Shown here piece after piece: positions 34,406-44,300 of a DNA stretch of 64,000 bases (the stretch's first letter is position 1; the number at the start of each line of letters is the position of its first letter). Under the pieces are notes generated by a model. That model worked only from the letters and a program-made list of their open reading frames with translations, ran no database searches and was not told the DNA's origin. The stretch comes from Bacteroidota bacterium (lineage in GTDB: Bacteria > Bacteroidota > Bacteroidia > Bacteroidales > VadinHA17), in the NCBI GenBank assembly GCA_016718875.1, contig JADKBL010000008.1:62001-126000 (forward strand), in the 5' to 3' direction. The translations under genes and the position numbers were made by a program.

Positions 34406-36193
34406 TTAAAGACGTTTTAATTTTATGGACTTAATCAAGACTGGATCAGTTGAACCCGGTTTGATTAATTTAAGTACAATCTGCTCATTGCCTGAACCAA
34501 GTTCAAGACTCCCTGTTGTCATCCAATTCCAGGTCCGTTCCACGGACTCGCTGCGTTTTACATAGTCACGTTCAGGAAGTATAACCGATTCAAAAGGATC
34601 TTTAATACTGAATGAACAAAATCCTGCATATGATCTCAAAATAAATTCGCTCCCGGAATTATCTTCAGTGCAACCATATTGAAGATCAACAATATATCTG
34701 CCTTTAGTTACAATATTAAGATTCCAGTACAGAGAATCACCTGACAACTTCCAGCCTTCAGTATGAGCCTGGTTCGGATGTATACTTGAGTACCTGATAT
34801 TTCCAGTAAGTATAGCGTCCTGGACAGGCAGAACAAAACTTTTTTCATCCGGAAAACCTGCCTCGATTGTAGTAACCGGAACATATCCTTTTACAAGCTC
34901 ATCCTCCCACACCCTGAGCTTCAGGCTCAATTCTTTCATTATTCCCTTTTCATTTTCAGAAATATCAGTTGTCTGCGAAGGATCATCAGTAATATCATAC
35001 AGCAAAGTATCATTCTTAGTCCGGACCAACCTGAATTTTTCGTTTCTGACTGATGCATTACAGTTGTTAATATCCTGATATGCCTGTCGTGAAAATATGT
35101 ACCGGTCAAAGGGAGCAGTTTTTTTTCTGATCACACCAGAGAGATCAATTCCATCAATGGGTTTTTCCGGAGTAAATTTTATGCTGCAAAGATTTAGCAA
35201 AGTCGGAAGAATATCAATATCCTGAGCAAGTTGTGATGTGGTACCCTCTTCAATCTCACCCGGCCATCTTATATAAAAAGGCGTCCTGATCCCTCCTTCA
35301 TCAACAGATCCTTTTCTCCCCTTCATATTCCCGTTATACCTTTCAGTATTTGGACCGTTATCGGAAAGGAATATTACAATAGTATTATCATCAATATTCA
35401 GATCACTGAGCTTATCAAGTATTCTTCCAATATTATGATCCATATTCTCAACCATACCGTAGACGGATGATAAAGTGGAATCAAGGCCCATTGATCTGTA
35501 TTTTGAGAAATATTCTTCAGGAACCTGGAAAGGGGAATGCGGAACATTGTATGGTACATAGCAAAAAAATGGTTTGTCTTTATTTTTTTCAATAAAATCA
35601 ACGGCTTTATCTGTAAAAAAATCGCTTGTGTATCCTGTTGATCTTATAATGGTATCATTATGAACAAAATCCATATCATAGTAATACCCAAGATGTCCCA
35701 TGCAGAAACCAATATACTCATCAAAACCCTGTCTTAAAGGATGTTGCATGTAATACCCTCCATTATGCCACTTCCCGAAACAACCTGTTACATAACCGTT
35801 CTGCTTTAACACCTCAGCAATTGTGACCTCTTCGCTCCTCATATTTTCGAATCCCTGGGTTACCGATGATACACCGGTTCTGAGAAAGTAACGACCTGTA
35901 AGCATCTCTGAGCGGGTTGGGGCACTCAACGGACATACATAGAACCTGTCGAAGCTCAGACTCTGTGCGGCAAACCTGTCTATTACAGGTGTATTCACAT
36001 GGTTATTCCCATTTACAGCCAGATCCCCCCATCCCATGTCATCTGCCAGTATTAAAACAATATTTGGCTGTTTTACTGTGTTTATATTTTCTGAACAGCT
36101 GGAAGTAACAAATGTCAGTCCTGCAAGTCCTGCAAGTCCTGCAAGTCGTGCATGTTGTCTGGGCTTGACAATTTCAGAGCAATGATATATCAT
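34406..36193 (-). CDS. Ser-type sulfatase, lipoprotein
   Basis: 595 residues, alkaline-phosphatase-like fold. After NIVLILADDMGWGDL (metal Asp pair) the active-site motif is SAPTR (S90 to R94, in CPLSAPTRSEMLTGR): the residue converted to formylglycine is Ser, so maturation needs an anaerobic sulfatase-maturing radical-SAM enzyme. FGKWHNGGY and FLSDNGPNTERY supply other catalytic residues. The C-terminal 130 residues form a beta-rich extension. The signal region ends in lipobox VTSSC (Cys33) and contains an LAGLAGLAGL repeat from 9-base DNA repeats. It removes sulfate esters, probably from polysaccharide; it starts 8 bases after the second sulfatase gene. Confidence 0.88.
   Translation of the reverse strand: MIYHCSEIVKPRQHARLAGLAGLAGLTFVTSSCSENINTVKQPNIVLILADDMGWGDLAVNGNNHVNTPVIDRFAAQSLSFDRFYVCPLSAPTRSEMLTGRYFLRTGVSSVTQGFENMRSEEVTIAEVLKQNGYVTGCFGKWHNGGYYMQHPLRQGFDEYIGFCMGHLGYYYDMDFVHNDTIIRSTGYTSDFFTDKAVDFIEKNKDKPFFCYVPYNVPHSPFQVPEEYFSKYRSMGLDSTLSSVYGMVENMDHNIGRILDKLSDLNIDDNTIVIFLSDNGPNTERYNGNMKGRKGSVDEGGIRTPFYIRWPGEIEEGTTSQLAQDIDILPTLLNLCSIKFTPEKPIDGIDLSGVIRKKTAPFDRYIFSRQAYQDINNCNASVRNEKFRLVRTKNDTLLYDITDDPSQTTDISENEKGIMKELSLKLRVWEDELVKGYVPVTTIEAGFPDEKSFVLPVQDAILTGNIRYSSIHPNQAHTEGWKLSGDSLYWNLNIVTKGRYIVDLQYGCTEDNSGSEFILRSYAGFCSFSIKDPFESVILPERDYVKRSESVERTWNWMTTGSLELGSGNEQIVLKLIKPGSTDPVLIKSIKLKRL
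36119..36145. repeat. Three tandem 9-base repeats in a signal-peptide coding region
   Basis: The unit TCCTGCAAG occurs three times in a row, followed by a degenerate fourth copy to 36153. It encodes the Leu-Ala-Gly repeats of the sulfatase signal peptide, so copy-number change keeps the frame and alters h-region length. Confidence 0.85.
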
Positions 36194-36201
36194 ATGTAAT
36201 T

Positions 36202-37602
36202 TTATTTACCTTTTAATACTGGCATATTGGCATCAACACGCATTCTCCAATCCTTTAGCAGCCTGTACAATTCATCTGTTTTGCCAGGCATTTTTTCTGA
36301 CAGGTCTGTTGATTCTGAAATATCAATTTCAAGGTCATATAATTCCAGTTTGTTGCTCTCATAAAGCTCCACCAGCTTATATTGTCCCAATCGTACTGCT
36401 CCTGCAGGGCGACCGAGCTGATTTGAGAAATGCGGATAATGCCAGAAGAGCGGACGGTCTGCCATAGTCTCTGATCCGGGTTCAAGGAATTCCTTAAGGA
36501 TACTGACCCCATCAACATTTTCAGGCAATTGTTTAATTCCGGTCAGTTCGCAGAATGTTGGCAGATAATCGATTGTACTGAAAATAAATTCTGAAGTAAT
36601 CCCCTGTTTGATCCTGCCTTCCCAGCTAACAATTGCCGGCACCCTGATACCTCCCTCATAAACATGCCCTTTCCACTTTTTGAGTGGCAACATTGAAGTT
36701 GGAACCGGACCAAGTTCATCAAGTCCAAGCCCTCCGTTATCTGAGGTAAATATGATAAGTGTGTTGGCAAGAAGACCCTCTTTTTTGAGTTTCTCCAATA
36801 CCTTTCCTACTCCTTCATCAAGGCTCTCAATAACAGCAGCATAATTAGGATTGAATTTTTCCTCAGACTGTCCATATTTGAAAAAATATTTCATCAGTTT
36901 GTCTGATCGGGGAACAATACCTACATGTGGAGCTGAATATGCCAGATACAGGAAGAATGGCTTTTTCTTGTTCTTCTCTATAAACTCAACGCCATATTCA
37001 GTCAGTTTGTCGGTAAGATATTCGGTACCTTTATCAATAAATTCGTTTTTATATGAATCGATAAATATTGAATAATTATAATAGTCAAGACCATTTTTAC
37101 CAATCATTCGTGAATAGTCGAATCCCTGGTTCCAGGGAGCTATGGAATCTTCTCCGCCAAGATGCCATTTACCGACCATCCCGGTTGTATATCCTTGGTT
37201 TTTAAGTAATTCTGCAATTGTTTTTTCTTTTGCCTCAAGATAAGGTTTCCATTCGGCAGGCAATACAGGCGAAGAATCATCTGTCCTGTTTCCGGCAATA
37301 AAATTGGTGAGCTTTAGCCTGGCTGGATATTTACCCGTCATAATTGAAGCCCGTGTTGGCGAGCTTACCGGACAGGCTGCATAAGCCTGGGTAAAGCGGA
37401 TTCCATTTTGGGCAAGGGCATCAAGTGATGGAGTTTCATAATGCTTATTACCATAGCAAACAAGGTCCTTCCAACCAAGGTCATCCGCCAGTATGAAAAC
37501 TATATTTGGCCTTTCACCGGCATTAACAGGACCTTCTGCATGGCTAATAGCAGGAGCTGCCATGAATGAAATCAGCAGAATAGATTCTCGTTTAATCATC
37601 AC
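36202..37602 (-). CDS. Ser-type sulfatase, exported
   Basis: 466 residues with a signal peptide (LLISFMAAPAISHA). Metal-binding NIVFILADDLGWKDL, active-site motif SSPTR (S80 to R84, in ACPVSSPTRASIMTG), GMVGKWHLGG and FTSDNGGLG follow the type I sulfatase plan. Serine at the modified position means anaerobic (anSME-type) maturation. It is closer to the S1_16-like, arylsulfatase A-type length than its neighbour. Substrate unknown. Second gene of the operon that starts with the beta-barrel gene and continues to the other sulfatase and GH3. Confidence 0.88.
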   Translation of the reverse strand: MMIKRESILLISFMAAPAISHAEGPVNAGERPNIVFILADDLGWKDLVCYGNKHYETPSLDALAQNGIRFTQAYAACPVSSPTRASIMTGKYPARLKLTNFIAGNRTDDSSPVLPAEWKPYLEAKEKTIAELLKNQGYTTGMVGKWHLGGEDSIAPWNQGFDYSRMIGKNGLDYYNYSIFIDSYKNEFIDKGTEYLTDKLTEYGVEFIEKNKKKPFFLYLAYSAPHVGIVPRSDKLMKYFFKYGQSEEKFNPNYAAVIESLDEGVGKVLEKLKKEGLLANTLIIFTSDNGGLGLDELGPVPTSMLPLKKWKGHVYEGGIRVPAIVSWEGRIKQGITSEFIFSTIDYLPTFCELTGIKQLPENVDGVSILKEFLEPGSETMADRPLFWHYPHFSNQLGRPAGAVRLGQYKLVELYESNKLELYDLEIDISESTDLSEKMPGKTDELYRLLKDWRMRVDANMPVLKGK

Positions 37603-37635
37603 ACCAGAATTAATGAAAATTAGAGTGGTAAAATC

Positions 37636-38388
37636 CTAAATATTATAAGCAAATCCAAGGTTCCAATTAAAACCAGGAAATGGAGAAATATTACTTGTTA
37701 TTGCCTGTATCCCATGAAGGAACAGTGTAAATGGCAGTTGCCTTACTGAAGCGGTAAGCTTTGGCGAGATAAACAGGCCGTCATTGTTCCCATCATAATT
37801 AATATAAAACAGGTGCAGATTGGCTGCAAGGAGGAAAGATTTCCCTATGCTGATTTCAGACTTTTCTGCCATAAGAGCAAGATAATGTCCGGAAATGGTA
37901 CCCTTGTCTATCCCGTTGTCATTCCAGTATGCAGCAGAAATGTAACTGTTTCCTGTTGGTTTATAGAAAGCTGTAAACTCGGCAGCCCAGTATCTTTGTC
38001 CCTGTAATACAGTTTCGTCGGGCAGCTTATAATCACTGAAATACATACTGAAGTTAGCTCCGGTTCTGAATTCAAACTTTGGTCTGTCTACTATTTTATA
38101 TCTTATCCAGTTATCAATAAACCATGGCTGAATATCAAGATCATAAGCAAGTACCGGTTCATAATTGAAACGCCCCAGGGTAAATGACGGAGCGGCAATT
38201 ATTGCAGGAGCACCCAGCGAAAATGAAGGGATTGAAGATATTCCGTTGGAGTTAATGCTGAAATTACATGCTGATTTTAATTTATGAGGTCTGCTTTCGA
38301 GTGATTCCTGCGAAAAGGCATAAGATGTAATAGCCAGTGACAATAAAAAAAGAAATGGAATTCTGAGAAGCCTCATTATTATTATCAT
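37636..38388 (-). CDS. Exported outer-membrane beta-barrel-like protein, function unknown
   Basis: 250 residues. Signal peptide (FLFLLSLAITSYAFSQ; the ATG at 38376 is an alternative start). The mature part is a succession of alternating amphipathic strands with many aromatic residues (RFNYEPVLAYDLDIQPWF, YWAAEFTAFYKPTGNSYISAAYWN) ending in LGFAYNI, the terminal aromatic pattern of outer-membrane barrels. I recognise no family. As first gene of a sulfatase-glycosidase operon it could be a small glycan porin or a membrane-integrity protein. Confidence 0.6.
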   Translation of the reverse strand: MIIIMRLLRIPFLFLLSLAITSYAFSQESLESRPHKLKSACNFSINSNGISSIPSFSLGAPAIIAAPSFTLGRFNYEPVLAYDLDIQPWFIDNWIRYKIVDRPKFEFRTGANFSMYFSDYKLPDETVLQGQRYWAAEFTAFYKPTGNSYISAAYWNDNGIDKGTISGHYLALMAEKSEISIGKSFLLAANLHLFYINYDGNNDGLFISPKLTASVRQLPFTLFLHGIQAITSNISPFPGFNWNLGFAYNI

Positions 38389-38634
38389 CTGGTAGTTATT
38401 TGTTATAAAACTAATAAAATATTATATAGATCAAATCTTAATAATCACATAACAATAATTTCGGATTCATTCACTTGCTTAACTTCTGAATAAATCAAAT
38501 CCTCTAAGAAATTATAATTAATGTCATCAGGAAAAATCCGTTTAAAAGTATTTTAATAATCCAAAATACAGTTTTTTCAATTCACCTCATCCAAAATAAC
38601 TAATTTTAAGAAGCTCTAATTTATAACTGTTAAC

Positions 38635-41331
38635 ATGAAAAATCTGATAAATCCGGCATTGGTATTACTGATTCTCACATTTCAAATTAAAGCAACAGCT
38701 CAGGTTCCGTACTCTGAGAAATTAAAAATATCGGTGGAATGGAAAGAGTCAAAAGCAACAGGAAGTGTTGAGATCCTTAATGGCTCACTTGACAAGATCA
38801 CAATTGCAAAAGGAAAGGGAAAAACCAATGGCAATAAGTTTTCATTCAGCACACAGGGCGCAAACAGACTGGATATAAATATCAGGGAAGCAGGACTTAA
38901 CAAAGGAAGCGGGGCTGCTGTTATTACAATTAATTCCAACAATAATCCATTTTCGTTTTTTCTCAGGGATATCACCAAAGAATTTCCTGTATTGATTCCC
39001 GGTTATGGAATTGCAGTAACACTTCAGGATGACGACAGAACTTACAATCAGATTGAGAATGATATAATGAAGCTTGAGCTTAAAACAAGTTTAGGGAAGA
39101 TAGAAAGTGAGCCTGAAGAATCTTTTGAAAAAGCTTCACAATTTACAAGAAACATGGAATGTCCGACATGGCTTGGGATAAGTCGTGATATCAGAATATT
39201 TGAAATAGCTGCTCCTCAGGATATGGATCAGATTATTCCACGAAATGCTCCTACTCCTGTTTCACTTCCTGAAATAAACAACGCAAATATTACTTATAGT
39301 TATATGACCGGACGCGGTGTAAGTGTTGAGGATAACCTGGTCAGACGACTTGAGAATGGTGTACTTCCTATTCTGAATACAAGAAAAACTGATGGTGGAA
39401 TTGAATATCTGACAACAACATTTGTATCACTTGAGTCATCAAATCTGTCAGAGATAAAGAAATTCGGAACACATTACCTTGTTGCCGACAGCAGCAGTTA
39501 TGGACATATGTTCACACCAGATCAAAAGGAGAAAGTTATTTCTGCAATTAAAGCCGGAGAAGATAAAGCCGAAGAGACAGTACTATTTTTCAGGTCAGAA
39601 GCTGTAAACACATCAGAAACACCCCGTTATGCCTGGTTCAGGACAGTAAGACCGGGCGCAGGCTGGTGGCAGAAGATCTCTTACCGGTACGACAAAACAA
39701 ATGGGTTTTCTATATTTCCTTCAGGACGGGTATTCGGTATCTCAAAGCTAAATGGGAAAGCACTTCCTGACGAAGAGATTGCAATACTCCTGAAGCCTGG
39801 TGAAAAAGCAATATTTGAGTTTTTCATTCCTCATGAGCCCATACCTGCAGACAGGGCAGCAAAGCTTGCTGAGCAATCATTTGACAGCAAGATAACTGAC
39901 TGCAAAAAATTCTGGAATAAAAAACTTGCCGGTGCTGCGCAGATACATCTGCCTGAAAAGAGAATTGAAGAGATGTTACAGGCCGGATTGCTTCATCTTG
40001 ATCTTATAACCTACGGAATTGATCCCGATGAAACCCTGGCTCCTTCAGTTGGTGTATATTCTCCGATTGGAACAGAAAGTTCTCCGATAATACAATTTTA
40101 CAGTTCGATGGGATTGCATGATGTTGCAAGGAGATCGTTGAATTATTTCCTTGACAAACAGCATGATGATGGCATGATACAGAATTTCGGAGGATATATG
40201 GTTGAAACAGGTGCAGCACTGTGGAGTATGGGAGAATATTACAGGTATTCACGTGATACGGCATGGGTAATTTCAAACAGGTTGAAACTTATAAAAGCTT
40301 CCGAATTCCTTATAGGATGGAGAAACAGTAACAAGCTTGAAAGCCTGAGAGGAAAAGGATATGGCATGATCGATGGAAAGGTAGCTGATCCTGAAGATCC
40401 ATACCATCAGTATATGCTGAATGGTTATGCATACCTTGGTCTGAGCAGATGTGGTGAAATGCTGAAAGATATTGACCCTGTGATGTCAGAAAAATTCAGA
40501 AAAGAGGCTGAGTTGTGGAAAAATGATATCAGGGAATCATTCTTCAGATCGATGGGAGTATCGCCTGTGGTTCCTTTAGGTGACGGTACATGGTCTCCAA
40601 CCGTTCCCCCTTGGACAGAAGCGACAGCCCTGAGATTACTTTACCTGAATCCTGAAACATTTCTCTCACACGGAACATTCACAGTATCGGATGCAATGCT
40701 TGGACCTTTGTACCTCGTTTTTTGTGAAGTTATTGATCCTCAGGAAACTGCATCACATATACTCCTGAACTACCATACGGATCTTTTTTACCAGAGAAAT
40801 GCAGCATTCAGTCAACCTTATTACAGCCGGCATAACTGGTTACAGATTAAAACAGGTATGGTTAAACCATTTCTTAAAACCTATTATAACACTTTTTCAG
40901 CACTTGCTGATCGGGAAACATATACTTTCTGGGAACATCTCTATAAAGTAAGTGTTCACAAAACCCATGAAGAGGCATGGTTTCTGATGGAGACACGGTG
41001 GATGCTTTATCTTGAGGACGGTGATAATCTGAAGTTACTGCCGGGAGCTCCAAGGAGCTGGTTTGAAAACGGGAAAACGATTGATATAAAGAATGTTTCC
41101 AGCTATTTCGGGCCTGTCTCCTTCAGGGTAGTTTCAAATACTAAAGATAACTATATAGAAGGTGAAGTATTCTGCGAGGATAACAGGGGGCCTGAAAGAA
41201 TTTCTTTCCGCATACCGCATCCGGAAGGTAAAATACCCACAAAAGTAACAGGCGGGGAATATGATCCGGCAACTGAGTCGGTACTGATAAACTCATTCCG
41301 GGGTTCATCCAGGATCAGACTGGAATATTAG
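38635..41331 (+). CDS. Large exported protein, putative six-hairpin (alpha/alpha) glycosidase
   Basis: 898 residues with signal peptide (ALVLLILTFQIKATAQ). The first half (about 25-420) is beta-rich; the middle (about 430-780) is helical with repeats typical of alpha/alpha-toroid glycosidases (GVYSPIGTESSPIIQFYSSMG, MLNGYAYLGLSRCGEML, VPPWTEATALRLL); the end (LLPGAPRSWFENGKTIDIKNV) matches the C-terminal beta domain seen in GH78/GH63-like enzymes. I cannot assign a GH family. Its stop faces the stop of the sensor kinase gene with a 10-base gap. Probable role: exo-glycosidase on complex glycans. Confidence 0.6.
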   Translation: MKNLINPALVLLILTFQIKATAQVPYSEKLKISVEWKESKATGSVEILNGSLDKITIAKGKGKTNGNKFSFSTQGANRLDINIREAGLNKGSGAAVITINSNNNPFSFFLRDITKEFPVLIPGYGIAVTLQDDDRTYNQIENDIMKLELKTSLGKIESEPEESFEKASQFTRNMECPTWLGISRDIRIFEIAAPQDMDQIIPRNAPTPVSLPEINNANITYSYMTGRGVSVEDNLVRRLENGVLPILNTRKTDGGIEYLTTTFVSLESSNLSEIKKFGTHYLVADSSSYGHMFTPDQKEKVISAIKAGEDKAEETVLFFRSEAVNTSETPRYAWFRTVRPGAGWWQKISYRYDKTNGFSIFPSGRVFGISKLNGKALPDEEIAILLKPGEKAIFEFFIPHEPIPADRAAKLAEQSFDSKITDCKKFWNKKLAGAAQIHLPEKRIEEMLQAGLLHLDLITYGIDPDETLAPSVGVYSPIGTESSPIIQFYSSMGLHDVARRSLNYFLDKQHDDGMIQNFGGYMVETGAALWSMGEYYRYSRDTAWVISNRLKLIKASEFLIGWRNSNKLESLRGKGYGMIDGKVADPEDPYHQYMLNGYAYLGLSRCGEMLKDIDPVMSEKFRKEAELWKNDIRESFFRSMGVSPVVPLGDGTWSPTVPPWTEATALRLLYLNPETFLSHGTFTVSDAMLGPLYLVFCEVIDPQETASHILLNYHTDLFYQRNAAFSQPYYSRHNWLQIKTGMVKPFLKTYYNTFSALADRETYTFWEHLYKVSVHKTHEEAWFLMETRWMLYLEDGDNLKLLPGAPRSWFENGKTIDIKNVSSYFGPVSFRVVSNTKDNYIEGEVFCEDNRGPERISFRIPHPEGKIPTKVTGGEYDPATESVLINSFRGSSRIRLEY

Positions 41332-41341
41332 GCAGACAGTA

Positions 41342-44300
41342 TCAGGAAGTTTTTCCGGTATACTTTTTCACGAGTTTCTCAAGTTCATGACGGTTTACCG
41401 GCTTTGTTATAAAATCATTGCAGCCTGCATCAACTGCAAGATCCCTGTCGCCTGACATGGAATAGGCAGTCTGGGCAATAATTGGAATTTTACTGTTAAA
41501 TTCTCTTATTTTCCTTGTTGCCTCAATGCCGGACATCCCGGGCATTTTAATATCCATCAGAACCAATGTAATATCAGGATTCTCCATGATGAAGGTAACA
41601 GTATCTTCGCCAGTTGTTGTCCGGACAATAGTTACTCCATCTGTAGATAATACCTTCTGCAGATAGAGAAAGCTTGCATGATCATCTTCTGCGATAAGAA
41701 TCTTTATCTTTTTCTTATGTACTTTCTCTTCAGGAGTAGGTTTTATATTTTTCGCATTTCCATTTTCGGTTATAATGCAGGGTATGGAAAAAGAAAATAT
41801 GGTTCCTGATCCTACTTTCGATTCTACCTTAATATCACCTTTCAGAAGCTCTACATATGCCTTTACTATGGACAGGCCCAATCCGGAACCCTCATGAAGT
41901 CTGGAAGCGGAAAAATCGCCCTGGACAAATCTTTCAAAAATAAGACTCAGATGTTCCTCCTTGATCCCGATACCAGTATCCTTAACATAGAATACAATTC
42001 TATTGTTTTCAATATAGCATCCGAAATGTACAGATCCGGTCTGGGTAAATTTTATTGCGTTCTTTATCAGGTTAGAAATTATACTATCAAGCTTGTTTTT
42101 ATCTGAAATGAAATAATGTAACCCTTCAGGGAGTCTGTTTGAAACCACAAACTCAAGTCCTTTCTGATCAGCCTGCTGATGAAAAAAGCCGTTGTAGTAT
42201 CCAATGAGTTCAGCAACACTTACAGCTGACATGTTAACCTGTATAACACCGGTTTCAATCTTTGATATTTCAATTATATCGTTAATTGTTTCAAGCAGCC
42301 GGTGTCCGCTCATAGTAACAATATTTATATAGGCAGCCTTATTCTCTTCCGACAGGTCCGGTTCTTTCATTAGGTTCAGAAACCCAAGTATTCCATTCAT
42401 GGGTGTTCTGATCTCATGACTCATATTTGCCAGAAAAGCAGATTTGAGACGATCGCTTTCTTCTGCTTTCTCCTTTGCCAGAATAAGCCTTTGTTCAGCA
42501 AGTTTCGTTTCAGTTACATCTTTCCCGAATACAGAAGCCCCGACTACCTTACCTCCAACATTTATAGGATTAATTGCAACCTCAATATATGTTGTTTTTC
42601 CACCATATTCGATTGTTTCATCTATCAAAAAATGTTCATTCCTGAAGGCTCTGTCATACCGCTCCTTCCAAACCTGTCTTTGCTCAGGCGGTAATGATTG
42701 AACAATATTTACACCTTTTGCAAGTATGACACCGAAAGTACGCTGGAATGACTCAATAAATACCTCATTTACAAACTGAACCTCATATTCTGTGTTCACC
42801 GACCAGATGCTTTCCAGGGCATTCTCGATAATAGTAGTCAGGTTAGCTTCGCTTTCCCTTAATACCTCCTCAGCCTGTCTCCTGTCAGTTATATCCTGTA
42901 TTGTGCCGAACAGGTGAACACATTTTTCATCAATAAATTGCGGCTTGATTATATTTCTTATCCATTTCTCATTACCTTGCAGGGAGACAACTCTGAACTC
43001 TTCATCAAAAGATTCACCTTTTTCAGTTGCAATATTTATAATTTCAAGTATCCTGTTACGATCCTTTCCCTCTTTATAAAAATTTGCAACACTGTTAATA
43101 TCAGGTACAAAATCGGCAGGGACTTCGGCAATATCTTTAGTAACAGCTGACCAATAGACCGTATTTTCCACCAGGTTTACTTCCCATGATCCGACTTTTG
43201 CCAGCCGGCTTGTTTGTTCCAGGCTCTCTTTAGCCTGGATAAGGCCCTTCTCGGCCTTTAATCGTTCGGTTATATCAATGGCTACAGTCAGTATCAGGTT
43301 TCTTTCCTGGATTGTGATTATTTCAGCTGATATCTGAACATTTACAGGTCTGTCATCTTTAGTATATACAACTGTCTCATGGTTTCTTATTGATCCCAAT
43401 TCCCTTAATTTCTGAGATATATCAGATCTGAAACTCTTATCCATTTTTACAACGTCAATAGATCTTTTTCCTATTATCTCTTCAGGTTTGTAGCCGAGGA
43501 TATCATAGAAAGTCTGATTGACTTCAACATAAACTCCTTCATCCAGAGTACTCAGACCAATTATTGTGGGGCTGGTATTGAACGCTTTGAAAAATTTTTC
43601 TTCGGATATCTTCAGCTCGGAAATATCTTTACTGATTCCAAAAAGTGCCGGAGATCCATTCCAGTCTCCTTTGATCACATAAGTCTCAACCGGTATCTGA
43701 AATCCTGATTTGGTTTTAAGAGGAACGAAGCAAGGTATATCACTACCTTTCAGCATGGATGACATAACTTCAGCTGCCTCGGAATGAAATTCCTCGGGGT
43801 GAACCTTCAATACTGGGTGCCCCTTAAGTTCATCTTCATCAAATCCCAGTCTTCGTTTTACTGTTTCATTAACGGCAAGAATACCTCCGTTATAGTCAAG
43901 AACCCAGTGAAAATCGAGGCCTGCATTGAAAAAATTCTTCAGGTTATTTTCGCTTTGCTGAACCAGGGCTGCTTCTTTTTTCCTTGAGATGGTATTTCCA
44001 ACAAGGTTTGCATAAGCTGATACTGAGGCTGGATGAAGAAGATCCTTGTCTCTTTCAAAGATAAGTATGAAATCGCCGATAGTTTTTTCAGAAGAAATTA
44101 TTTCGACCATATAAATAAAGCCAATATTGAACACAGCAGAGATACTTCTGCAGATGGTATCGGGGATGACTCCGGATGCAAGTTTAGAAAGGTTTTCGAA
44201 TTTTACAGGATACCCGCCTTTTATCTGGTCGAGCCGAACATCAGAGATATTCCACTCCTTATTCCTTAAATCATATCCCAGGTATTTGGCAGCACGTGTA

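Noticed and set aside
34406..37602. Both sulfatases inactive because they lack the CxPxR cysteine
   Set aside because: The motif is SAPTR and SSPTR, the Ser-type sulfatase signature, which is converted to formylglycine by the anaerobic maturase.
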